Below, piece after piece: positions 12,001 to 21,535 of a DNA stretch of 64,000 nucleotides (the stretch's first letter is position 1; each line of letters begins with the position of its first letter). The translations under genes were made by a program, and so were the position numbers. The notes beneath the pieces are model-generated. The model searched no databases, was not told where the DNA came from, and was given only the letters and a program-made list of their open reading frames with translations. Source of the DNA: Diadema setosum (taxonomy: Eukaryota; Echinodermata; Echinoidea; Diadematoida; Diadematidae); NCBI GenBank assembly GCA_033980235.1, contig CM067067.1, positions 18,295,239 to 18,359,238 on the forward strand. Reading direction: 5' to 3'.

Positions 12001-14270
12001 CGTACAAGAATGATTTTGCACCAGCAGTCAATTGTTTGTGATGAAGCACTACTTGGCACTAGCATTTTTTTCTTATATTTTGTAGGAATGATGGAAAACA
12101 TATCGATTCTTTTTCCATTATCTTTTTTTTTTTTCCTTTGGTTTAATTTGCAGCACATTCAAGCAGTGAGGAGTGTCCTCCAGTGTATAGTTATGAGGAG
12201 AATGAGAGCAGTGTGTACATTCCAGGAACAGCTAGTGAGCAGGAGGACAAGATAGACTCAAAAAGAACTAGGAGCACCTCCTCATACAAACATCTTAATT
12301 CAGCTGAAGCATCCTCGTCAAGTATACGCAAGGATGAAAGCGATCTTGATGTCTCTGTCACCAAGGAGGGGAACAATGACGTTTTCACCCCCGATCCCTT
12401 GGAGAGTGATGTTTTTGAGGAGAAGAAGGAGGAGAGTCACGGTGGCCATGGACACACCCACCACCACCATCACCACCACCACCACGGGCACGGGCACTCT
12501 CACGCCCACGGCCACTCCCACGGCGGGCGGGGCGGCATCTCGTCCATCGCCTGGATGGTCGTCATGGGCGACGGGGTGCACAACTTCACCGATGGGCTGG
12601 TCGTCGGGGCGGCCTTTGCCGACACGCTGGCGGGCGGCCTGAGCACGGCAATCGCAGTCATGTGCCACGAGATCCCGCACGAACTGGGTGAGGACAGGAG
12701 GCTTAAAGCCTGGACTATACATATGTCTCCACACTCCTTCACATAGTAATACATGATACCAATATGGTAACTGTTGCTAGTGGTTACAAAGGGCTGGTGT
12801 CTGTTCTTACCCATTTTACAGGGTTTTGTAGCTTACTACAGCTAAACATCACATTGTTGTCACTTTAGAAGCATAAAGGCATAAAATCATAGATCAATGT
12901 AATTAACACCCTTATGCTTCTTGGCACATACGTTGCTGGGGTGACAAGACCTTGTATCTGCAATTTTGGTGAAAAATGACTTTTTTGGATTAAAAGTCAA
13001 ATAATGGGTTAAGTGAGGTCCTATTCAAATCCCAACTGTCTTACTCCAAAAATGAAGCCACCACGGCATGTCAAAGGAAAGGCTCTCCCATTCGCTATAG
13101 TGCTTTGGCCGCCATGTTTTTTGGCTCTCCTGAACATTTGACATTTTGTAGATACGAGGTCTTGTCGCCCCAGCGACGATATATTTTATTGTCATCTCCT
13201 GAATTTTATGTTCATCAAGTTATTTTGTAATCATTCTAAGAGATGTATTTTGCTGATAACTCATTTGCATTTCTGAGCTGCCTTGATGAAATGACTTATT
13301 ATTATTATTCTTGTCATTAACCAGACTCACTGATTGGCTTTTCCCCATGGTTGAATAGGTGACTTTGCTGTGATGCTCCAAGGTGGGATGAGCATCAAGC
13401 AAGCGCTGGCCTTCCAGGCAGTGTCCTCCATCCTGGCCTACATCGGCATGGCGATCGGCATCTGTATAGGCAACCTCAGCACCATCAACTTGTGGGTCTA
13501 CGCCCTGGCTGGTGGCATGTTCCTGTACATCGCTCTCACCGATCTAGTAAGTCCAAGTGGAACTTTATTGCCTGGTAATGCCTAGTCTTTGTCAAAGGCC
13601 CTCAGGCTATAGTAATTTCAAGAGAAGTGGGCAGAGCATTGTAACAGGAAACTAGTTTATTAAAGCCACCAGGAAGAGGCAAGCCCTGGTGAGAGTGCCC
13701 TTGCAAACCCACCTGATTTTTTTTAACTTAAATCTAAATCCAAGGCTTGATCTAGCAATTCAGTAGTCCGGTCTAGATTAACTTGCGCTGTGCTGAATCA
13801 TTCAGTCAAAGTTGTGTCCAGGTTGGGCTTTTCGCCAGTTCATTGATGCTGTAAATGCCATTTATTTCACAAGGTTTTTATTTACCCAAATTTTGTGAGT
13901 TGGTCGATAATCATGAATTTAACAAACACACGTTAAAATAGTAACTCTGAACCCGACGTGAATGCAAACGTGCACGCATCATTGGCACGTGACGCACTCA
14001 ACATTGCGTCTATCAATATTCAAAGTCTTCGGATATACAGGTGTCTTTGACATTAACATATTTTCTCCCAATCTTTTTTTTTTTTTGTTTCTCCTCCTAT
14101 CATTTATCTCTTCCACACAGTTTCCCGAAATGGTGGAGAGCATGAACAACACAACGGACAGTAAGGTGTTGCATCTCGTCCTCCAAGTACTGGGAGCCGG
14201 GTTTGGCATCGGCGCCATGCTCGTCATAGCTCTCTACGAGGAAGCACTCATGGACACACTCACAAGCTGA
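4323..14270 (+). CDS. ZIP family (SLC39A, LIV-1 subfamily) zinc/metal transporter, C-terminal part, 4 exons
   Basis: This is the C-terminal ~335 residues of a ZIP metal importer, which moves Zn2+ (and in some paralogues Fe2+/Mn2+) into the cytosol across plasma or vesicle membranes. Coding exons are 4323-4458, 12154-12687, 13359-13546 and 14121-14270, and all junction phases agree. In order the protein shows: a hydrophilic cytosolic loop; a His-rich cluster (nine consecutive His, then [13 protein letters not shown]); the helix IV metal site HNFTDG; the helix V site [12 protein letters not shown]; three further hydrophobic helices; and a short tail ending LTS. HEXPHEXGD defines the LIV-1 subfamily. 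The His before EIPHELGD (not Glu) is unlike ZIP8/14, whereas GGMFLYI and LFPEM recall ZIP14, so the paralogue is unresolved. Signal peptide, ectodomain and helices I-III are not in the window and presumably lie before base 1. Confidence 0.93.
4540..4970. repeat. Degenerate pyrimidine-rich minisatellite, about 60-bp unit
   Basis: Seven to eight imperfect units of the type ATCCATTCCTA-(A/G)CTCTTGTC-CCCTCCCC-(T)n-GTCATTAA follow each other directly downstream of the ZIP exon a donor. Units differ by substitutions and C-tract length. Confidence 0.8.
4978..5195. repeat. (GATAT)n satellite followed by (CTTAA)n
   Basis: Roughly 170 bases of GATAT/GATATAT units run to about 5153, then pass into ACTTA/CTTAA pentamers to about 5190. 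Both are pentanucleotide arrays inside the long ZIP intron. Confidence 0.9.
5685..5895. mobile_element. Small MITE with TACTGTAAAAGT-type ends
   Basis: The left end TATTGTAAAAGTAG and the right end, read on the other strand, TACTGTAAAAGTGG form imperfect terminal inverted repeats. The interior is rich in TTTTGC/GCAAAA motifs. It resembles the TACTGTA-ended elements at 24215, 52155, 54892 and 59756. No coding capacity. Confidence 0.6.
5968..6017. repeat. (AT)n microsatellite
   Basis: About 24 AT dinucleotides in an otherwise unremarkable intron segment. Confidence 0.9.
6517..7812 (+). mobile_element. Hairpin-ended element carrying AGGTCA arrays, copy 1 (HINE/DINE-like architecture)
   Basis: A 32-base palindrome (6517-6548, arms ATGCCTCCG and CGGAGGCAT around CCACGAAGTGG) opens the element. 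A GTCC microsatellite (about 6563-6584) follows. Then come about six diverged units of roughly 155 bases, most ending in runs of AGGTCA (about 6704-6729, 6848-6883, 7000-7043, 7169-7199, 7327-7352). Near the 3' end GGCGGAGGCAT recurs (about 7776-7786), followed by a second hairpin GTCGC-CAAA-GCGAC (7791-7804) and the end TTCTAG. No protein is encoded. I infer a non-autonomous transposon. The 5' arm repeated before a 3' stem-loop, with tandem repeats between, matches Helentron-associated elements. Confidence 0.8.
7813..8650. other. Spacer between the two inverted element copies
   Basis: 838 bases of AT-rich sequence with a T tract (about 8089-8099) and no credible exon. It would form the loop if the flanking copies paired. 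Confidence 0.6.
8651..9996 (-). mobile_element. Hairpin-ended AGGTCA-array element, copy 2, inverted
   Basis: This is a near-complete inverted copy of 6517-7812, starting with CTAGAAATGTCGC (the 3' hairpin) and ending with the 32-base palindrome at 9961-9992. It keeps every block in order: TGACCT arrays, ~155-base units, and a GGAC/GGAA microsatellite (about 9870-9952) much longer than in copy 1. With copy 1 it could fold into a ~1.3-kb duplex around an ~840-base loop in the ZIP pre-mRNA. Confidence 0.85.
10364..10749. mobile_element. Fold-back MITE with TTAAAGG...CCTTTAA ends
   Basis: The two halves are imperfect reverse complements over nearly their whole length, meeting near CTAATAAGG / CCTTATTAG (about 10540-10566). 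The left end TTAAAGGGACTGTACAG pairs with the right end, which reads on the other strand TTAAAGGGTGTGCACAG. Arms are about 180 bases. Non-coding; the short open frame over it is a shadow. Confidence 0.85.
11066..11829. mobile_element. MITE with TGGGCAATTCCGC ends and repeated internal motif
   Basis: The left end TGGGCAATTCCGCAGTTAG and the right end CTAACCGCGGAATTGCCCA are terminal inverted repeats of about 19 bases. The motif GTAACGTTACTAACC occurs internally at about 11435 and 11621, and a variant adjoins the right terminus (about 11800). The internal motif overlaps the terminal CTAACC, suggesting subterminal binding-site repeats. Confidence 0.75.
12154..12687 (+). CDS. ZIP exon b: His-rich loop, helices IV and V
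   Basis: The acceptor lies after a long T tract (TTTAATTTGCAG). 534 bases encode [18 protein letters not shown]..., an acidic/serine stretch, the His cluster (about 12445-12525), then [16 protein letters not shown] and CHEIPHEL. The donor is CTGG/GTGAGG, splitting the Gly codon of HELGD. GC content jumps sharply across the His cluster and helix IV compared with the flanking intron. Confidence 0.93.
12927..13184. mobile_element. MITE, GTCGCTGGGGCGACAAGACC family, copy A (in ZIP intron b/c)
   Basis: The left GTTGCTGGGGTGACAAGACC and right GGTCTTGTCGCCCCAGCGAC make inverted ends of about 28 bases. The whole ~258-base element recurs in the opposite orientation at 25077-25338 at high identity, which fixes its boundaries. 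Confidence 0.85.
13359..13546 (+). CDS. ZIP exon c: rest of helix V, helices VI and VII
   Basis: The acceptor TTGAATAG is pyrimidine-poor. The first two bases complete the Gly codon, giving [17 protein letters not shown], then the hydrophobic helix [16 protein letters not shown] and the conserved [18 protein letters not shown]. The donor is CTA/GTAAGT, phase 0. Confidence 0.95.
14121..14270 (+). CDS. ZIP exon d: last helix and C-terminus
   Basis: The acceptor is TTCCACACAG. The exon encodes [15 protein letters not shown], then the final helix [19 protein letters not shown] and the tail ALMDTLTS before TGA at 14268-14270. IALYEE near the C-terminus is typical of LIV-1 proteins. Confidence 0.95.
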   Translation, partial: FPEMVESMNNTTDSKVLHLVLQVLGAGFGIGAMLVIALYEEALMDTLTS

Positions 14271-15231
14271 TCTTGCCAATAATTGTAGCACTTGTGCCTT
14301 TTTTTGTTTGCTCTGATTGTAGTTTCATTTTTTTTTTTATGTTGCAAACTGCGAAAAGCAGTCTGTAATGGTTGTAAGCAGTAAAAGGAGAAGCAGCGAC
14401 TCCTCTCAGTGCGGGTTAAGTGAACCTCGATGCAACTCACATTTTCCGTCTCCTTGTCTTCTTCGAGTAACAACTTCTTCGAGTCCGTCATCTTCTGGAG
14501 CATCTTGTTCTCCGAGCAACCATCCTAATGGAGGACTCGGAACTTGTTTGTTTAACATCCTTGTTTGAGGTTAGGGGCAAGGATATCTGATTGCTGGTGT
14601 GCAGTCAGAATTACCTTAGGAAGATTGCCTGGAAGGAAGGAAGGGGGGGGGGGAGGATATGGTAGTGGAAGGGTTATGAAGTCAATCTATCTTATTCCAG
14701 GGTTGGTGGATGGTTTAGAAGTCAATCAGGGTTTTGCTCATTTCCAGTGGAGAAATATTACCTACGTATTTATTGGGATCACAATTCACTTGGTTCATGT
14801 TATGTGTGCATGTACTTAATTTAAGCATTGATGATCATCACTGTTAGAAAAAAACAAAACAAAAACGAAAAAAAAAAAAAAGAATGAAGAAGCCAAGTAT
14901 TGCCAAGAAGTTGAGCAGAGGTGCCAAACACATTAGTTCAGAAAGTATCTGTCGTGAGCGGTGCAGCTCATATCTTGCGAAAATTGTGCCGCGTTGCCGT
15001 GTTGCTAAAAAGAGGTACAAGTAGTTGCCACATTGAGCCATGTGGGGTGATATTTTTGCAAGGCTGATCGAATCTTAGAGCTATCCAGTAAGTAGACTGG
15101 ATGGTTGTATATATATATCTAATATATCTGTACTCTAGCAGCTTGGACTAGGAGATTATCAAGCCAAACCGGGTGGCATTTGTTTTGCCTGCGAACCATG
15201 GGAGGGGGCTATTTCAATGCTCGAGGGGCTG

Positions 15232-15252
15232 CCCCCCCCCCCCCCCCCCCCC
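15232..15252. repeat. C homopolymer tract
   Basis: 21 consecutive C. Tracts of this kind recur in the window (17827-17852, and a G tract at 53454-53472). Confidence 0.9.
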
Positions 15253-15437
15253 ATTGTCGGCAAGCCGAAACAGTGCAAGACATTCCTGTTTTGGGGGGTT
15301 TTTTTTAGTAGTCGACAACTATGAGAAGGAAATGAAGTTATTGAGGAGGCCCTTTCATGATGCCAAATGGAAAAATAAGACATCTCTGCCATCAGTGGAC
15401 AACTCAAGGGAGAGGGAGAGAGAGGTGAACTTCTTAC

Positions 15438-15535
15438 GCGGACCAACTGTGACCTGCCCGGATGCACTTGTCGCCCACAGCTTTCTTCAAACTCCTTGAT
15501 GGAGGTCTTTATGATGAATGCATCACTGGGGTTCT
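15438..15535 (-). CDS. Possible orphan coding exon, unknown protein
   Basis: On the minus strand, 98 bases are framed by an acceptor ATTGCTTTCAG and donor CGC/GTAAGA. They read as 32 open codons, NPSDAFIIKTSIKEFEESCG then RQVHPGRSQLVR. The composition is protein-like (charged, Ile/Lys/Glu rich), but I do not recognise a family. No neighbouring minus-strand exon was found, and the other strand is also open here. It could be a chance frame, a decayed gene or one exon of a gene with distant partners. Confidence 0.27.
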
Positions 15536-17281
15536 CTGAAAGCAATTGTAGCACCGTATCTTTCAAACAAATAAAAGAATATTAGTACCTTGAGCGGCCA
15601 GATCGATGCATAATAAGAACCAGTAGTATGTAGTATATGTATTGATGACTGACCGTATGTAGTTAATCTTTTTGGCAGTGACTGTAATTTTTTTTTTTCA
15701 TAAAGATCTGTGTGAATTGACTTAGGCGTATTTAAGTTCTTGTTTCTCTTTTGAAGAAATACAGTTTTAAATGACATACATCTGTATTTTAGAAATGAAT
15801 TCTTATCTTATGATTGCTTATGAATGATTTTGAATGATAACGAGTGAGATTATCTGCCGTCTGCTAATTCTGGGAACTTCCAAGCCCAAGCCAGACTCGC
15901 ATGAATTGTTGGTTGTACCAGCACAGAAGCATGCGAAATTACAAGCCAATGTTTTGTGTTATTTGTAGCATTAAAGGTCAACAGCATTTTGCGCTGGACA
16001 GCATGCACTGCCCTCGTCAGGCTTAAATTCACATTAATTCATTTGATGGAAAGTGTTGTGTGCAGACATTTAGATTGTGATAGCCTAATATTATGTAACC
16101 TCTTGTATAGAGAAATGTGCACCAAATAGTTATTACGTGTGTATGCCTAGAGTTCATGTGGCTCCATTCCTTATGCATTCCTACATTCCCGCGCACCCCT
16201 ATTCATCACAAAAGGTTTACGACTGTACAGGTATGTGATACATGTCGCTTTGCTTTGGCCAAGGAGTCTGTATTAAATACATCAAGCAAACCACACATAT
16301 TTTCTCTTTATCCATTATTTTTTTTTTCAGCCATTTCGTTTTAAAACTTGACCCCACTATACAACAGAAGCCTGCAGTTCTGCAGTGAGTTACCTGGTAA
16401 GAGTTAATTCATATGTGTTTGTCTGTGTATATGCACTGTGTATGCAGGTGTGTTAGTGTGGTTTGTTGCAGAAAAGTATGAAATACTTCCACCTCAATTG
16501 CTGAAAACTTAGCAGGGAAAGATGACTGTGAAAGCAGAAATTTTCTTACAGTGATTTTTCGGACTCTGCTGAGTAAGATGAATTTTGTGTGTTTTTTTTA
16601 TTTTGTAGATGGTCACATCAACTGAGCAATCTCTTTAAGCAGCTTACTGCAGTTCTACCCATACCATACAATGATATCATATGTAAACACAATTGCATCC
16701 CCAACCTGGCAACATGCACATTAACACCTGTCATGGTACTTGTGTGCACAATTCAAATTCTCATCCAGTGTGCCCGCTTTTATCATTATTGCGCAAGTTT
16801 TGCATCGCCCCAAATGTGCAAAAATTTCCACACTGCAAAAGTATCCACTTTTATATTTTGTGATTGTGTGTGCCCACGTCAGAATCCATGTCCTCCACCA
16901 GTGGATGTTAGCCTTGATCAAAGACTAGTGTCTTTGTGTGTGTGTGTGTGTGTAAGGAGGTCTTTATCTTGTGTGCGCGTACTGTGTGTTGTCAGTGATG
17001 TGTGTATATAGTCGCTGCTTTTGCCATACTTCTCTTCCATGGGAGACAGCAATAACACAATGAGATCTGTTTGTGAGAACTGTATTCAACAGAATTCATG
17101 CCTGTAGCCCCCCTCTGGTCTGCCTCTTGATATCCTAGTGCTGTTAGACATGTACGTGTGCATGTTGTCCATGGGACTGATTGAAACCACCCAGAGACCA
17201 TGCAATGGGATTAGTACACTGTGTTCTGACTACGTAGTGTAGTTCATATGGTACAATATTGTAGTTTGTGTGGGCTCTTGA

Positions 17282-17285
<4 letters not shown>

Positions 17286-17318
<33 letters not shown>
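17286..17318. repeat. T homopolymer tract
   Basis: 33 uninterrupted T, with no clear retroposon body on either side. Confidence 0.9.
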
Positions 17319-17320
<2 letters not shown>

Positions 17321-17826
17321 GAGCCCAATAACAGCAAAACAACTGCACACCAAGTGACTGTGGTCAAATGCTGGACTTTTCTCAATCATGCAAGATTATT
17401 TGCCATTCCTGAATGACACAAAGGGGCTGAATTACCAAATTTTGCTATTTTCAGAAGTGAGACGGGAATCACAATTGCATGACGTCCAAATATACATAAG
17501 TCAACATTTGATAAAACGCAAAGAAAAGATAATACGTAAGTGTGACAGACTAATATACAGTAGAATTTAGCATGCACTATTTAATTAACGCTTCTGCAAC
17601 TAGTGTGCAGGCACACACATACTCGTACCAGTACATATGCACACAGTCATTCTACACCGTTACTTTTTGACACGTTTGCTTCTTACTGTTTACAATGGTT
17701 ACTAGAGCGTGTGTATGATCTGTGCATTATGCTTACCGCCACACATATAAGACACACTGATCACTATTCTGATATCAGAAGCTGATTATCTCTGCGTAAT
17801 GTCTACAGTGACGTTGGTCAGGGATT

Positions 17827-17852
17827 CCCCCCCCCCCCCCCCCCCCCCCCCC
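17827..17852. repeat. C homopolymer tract
   Basis: 26 uninterrupted C; its length is likely to be unreliable in assembly. Confidence 0.9.
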
Positions 17853-20800
17853 GTGCTCATTAAATGCAAAACAAAAATGTTTCAAGATTGGTACAAAGTA
17901 CTGAAAGAGGTATTGTTATGTCTAGACTCACGTCCACTTACAGTTCTACATGCATTTTGCAAACTCATACATGCGTGCACCAGGCATCTATGGTTTTACA
18001 GGTACACTTGTAATATTAAAGCAGGATACAAGTTCAGCGAGAAGTTTGGTTGGGAGTTTTAGCAGCTGCAGATAATTCTTTTATTAGTATTCTGGGTTTG
18101 AGATAATTTTGTGACACCCTTTATTTGAAAGGGTTAGATATCAAACTGCATTGTTGGACTGAAATTTTGTTTTGGATTCACTAATTGATATTGATCACAG
18201 ACGTTCAGAATAATGGAAAGCTCAAGCTCTCCATTATTTTGTAGTTATGTGGCTGTTATTTCAGAAAGAAGCAGTTGTAACAGAAATAAAATTGATTATT
18301 CTACTATTTTACTGTCCTGTAGATGACACTTGTTTGATGAAATGTGCCTACCTGCTTGTAAAATAATCATATTTTAGAACTGGCCTTACAATATCAAAAG
18401 GGCAAACCCCTTGCATTATGCCATTTCAATATTTTCTTAGTTTTCTTTTTCTTTAAAAAAGTACTAATGTGATATAATTTCCATTGTGGATGCAATGTCA
18501 AATATGGTGCTGTGATGAATTAATCATAGATATAATCATATATAGGCATATCATATTAAAGTGATTTTGTGCAGTGGAAGTACAAGTACTACAGGGAGAG
18601 GGAGCTTTTTGTTCTTGTTTAATTGTTTTTGTGTAACAAACCAATTATTTGCATTTGAATGGGTCTTTGCTGGAGTTTCTGTACAAGTGATGATATGGTC
18701 ATTGTATGTATAGAAGCGCAGATGGATTAATGAATGTGTGACAAATGCCTATGCCTTTAGTTGGCTGTTTTCCACGCAAAGTTTTCAGGTGCAGTGCTGG
18801 TCATGTTGCACTTCAAGATTTTGAAAACACAATCATGATATTCCAAAGTTCTTCTCTTTTATGTTTGTTTTTCATTTTTGTTTTTCATTTTGTATTTGAA
18901 ACATGACTCTAGCTTGAAGATTTTGTGTGGCTATAGTTCATTGTTTTTAGAGTTGGAATTAGGTATTGTTTGTTGTGTTACGTTATAGATACATGTAGGT
19001 GCAAGAGATTACAGCTCTGGGTGGTGCAAGTTTTAGGTGCCCCACTTGTCTCTTCACATGTTGTATTTCCATGGTGCTTTGTGTTAAATTTGAGATTTTT
19101 TTGTTGTCAAATCAGGATGAAGTTTTCAGTATGTTGTTTCATGCTGCTTGTGTTGTTTTGTCTTGTTTTTATATTATGTTCATTTGTTTTGTATTTGTCC
19201 TCGTATGATTATGATTAAGAGATTAAGAGATTAATTATTGTGTTGATGTTGTGCAGCATTCTGAAAAAGAGCTCCGCAGTGTTTTCATTGATGTTGAAGG
19301 TGTGGAGAATGGTACAGGCATTTTAGATGTTTGGGACCCCATTTTGAGGAGGAAAAGAGCAACTGTAAAGTGTAATGATGCCAGTCACTACATTGTATCA
19401 GGCCCCCATCTCACTAGGAAGGCGACCATGGCAACCATTGCGATCTGCAGAAAATTTTTAAATCGTGGCACAATCGCCCTCCATCTCCATTTTTGGCCTG
19501 CAAGGCGATTACACAACGGTTTCTCCACGCTCACTCTGCGCTGTAGGCGATAGTGCCAAGATGATAATATGACTCTGCCACGTTGTTGCTGCATTTCCAG
19601 GCTGGCGAGACGCGCTGCTTCTGTGATCGAACCGACTGCATTGCGATATTTGTACGCTTATCAAGACCTCGCTAGAACAGTGATACGATCAGAGCGACTG
19701 TGATTCGTTAACGCCGGGCTCATGCGATCGAGGTATAAAATGGGTTTCATGATTGAATTTCTTCAGTCAGATCTCGGTGTCAAACCAACATGTATATTTA
19801 GCATATGGTTTCACCCTTGGCATTGTAGCACACACAATTTTAGCATTGTAGAACACACCAGTTAGAACCTGATGTGAAATTGCACTCTAAGTTAAAGTCA
19901 TCCATTCAATTAAAAGGGTAAAATGTGTATAAAAGAACTGGCTTACAAGCAAACTATAAATTGTATTCTACAAGGAGCCAATTTTATGAAGATATATTTG
20001 AAAAGATTGCAACTTAATCTACTTGCATTGACTTGCAGTGGTATATGACGTACAGACAATTCAATAAACAGAGTAGATTCGTACTGAGTGTACTTGGTAA
20101 AATGAATTTTTCTCCATATCCACCTCCCTGATCTGGTGCATCACTTTCTTTCATTCATGGTTAGTTCCTGTTACATAATACTGTAAAAGTGGTAATTTTC
20201 ATGGGCAATGGGGGCTGCTTTTAATGCGCTTGTGAGGCGATTGTGATGAGCTCTAAAACCACTGCGCTCTTACTACAGACGTTTCAGACATGTTCAAAAC
20301 TTGGCGGCGACCATGGCGATGGTGGCGACCCTCCATGCTTCTGAACCGCTCAAGATACGATGGAGAAGATTTAAAGCAAGCAAGCCACGATCCGCCGCGC
20401 TTTGTCCATTCTTGATGATCATAGCGGAGTCAGATCTAGTAAGATGGAGGTATTAGTAACTGCTATTATTGTACACAGCATGAAACAACTGACATTACAG
20501 GAGTCTCATATAATGTGTTGCCCATCTGTTACCATGGTAACTGCAATTGTATGTTGTAATTATGGTAGTCTGTTTTCAAGGAACAGGAGCACTTACTACT
20601 ACAGTCTCGCAGCTTGATGCTGTACCAGCAGTTATATAGCAAACATCTTGTATCAAAAAATTATCAGTATGCCTTTTTTTATACACGTTGCGCTATTAAA
20701 GTGCCCTGTTATGTGTGTGTGTTCACTTTTTTATAATCATTGTTGAATGGTCATGGAAAGATTACGCATGTACCAGGTGTGATTATACATTGTATGTAAA

Positions 20801-21503
20801 ACAACCCAAGTTTTATAGAATGTAGGCCCTATTTACCGTGAGCAATCTATGTGATTCATCATTTTATGTTTTGTTCATCTTGCCCACAATTCTTCGTGTG
20901 TGTCCATAGTGCATAATTGCTTTTAATTTTTGTTGAGTTAGTTGGTTGATTGATACATTCAGAAGGCCTAGGCCTATATGTGTTTTTAAAAATCTTATCG
21001 GAGATGAGACTAAATGTCCCAGTACATCTCCAGTCCAATGACATTACCAAGTATGTTTTTGTCGTTGTTGTACATCAATAATTCTTCATGTTTTGCAGAT
21101 TTGATTGTCACCAGGTATTGTTGTTAAATTATGCTTCTGTTGAACTCTACCTCCCCCTCCCTAATCTTCCACTATATACCACTTACCTCTTCAATGCAGT
21201 CCCTACAACCTCATGGCTTCCATGGAGGCAAGCAATCCATTTGCATTTCAAGAATAAACCATGAAGAAGAGTAATGATTAAAAAAAAAAAAAACAAGTCT
21301 TGTATGGCTGCATGCAGAGGTTGATATGATTCTGTAAGAGACAAAGTTGATCAAAAATATCAAGGATTACACATCATGCTTTGCCAGAAATGCTGGCTCA
21401 TGTGTTCAAGCCGGGCTCTCCACCAATACAATCCTGTGAGTCTATGAGAAGATTGAATACACTGTACAGCAAGCCCAAGGAGAATGCATAGGAAAGTCTG
21501 TAG

Positions 21504-21535
<32 letters not shown>

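Larger units (their letters stand above)
14271..15600 (+). other. Probable ZIP 3' untranslated region
   Basis: No plus-strand exon follows the ZIP stop codon. An AATAAA at 15569-15574 is a plausible cleavage signal, giving a 3' UTR of about 1.3 kb. Other AATAAA sites occur further on (for example 18285-18290), so the true end is uncertain. G, A and C tracts interrupt the stretch. Confidence 0.4.

Noticed and set aside
12318..12734. Long open frames on both strands over the ZIP His cluster (for example a Val-rich minus-strand frame)
   Set aside because: They are shadows of the GC-rich, repetitive His-coding sequence; the plus frame has the transporter motifs.
19257..19400. Possible exon after TTGTGCAG (HSEKELRSVFIDVEGVENGT...)
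   Set aside because: Open and protein-like for about 45 codons, but there is no clear donor, no family and no neighbours. It merges into repeat-like GCGA-rich sequence.
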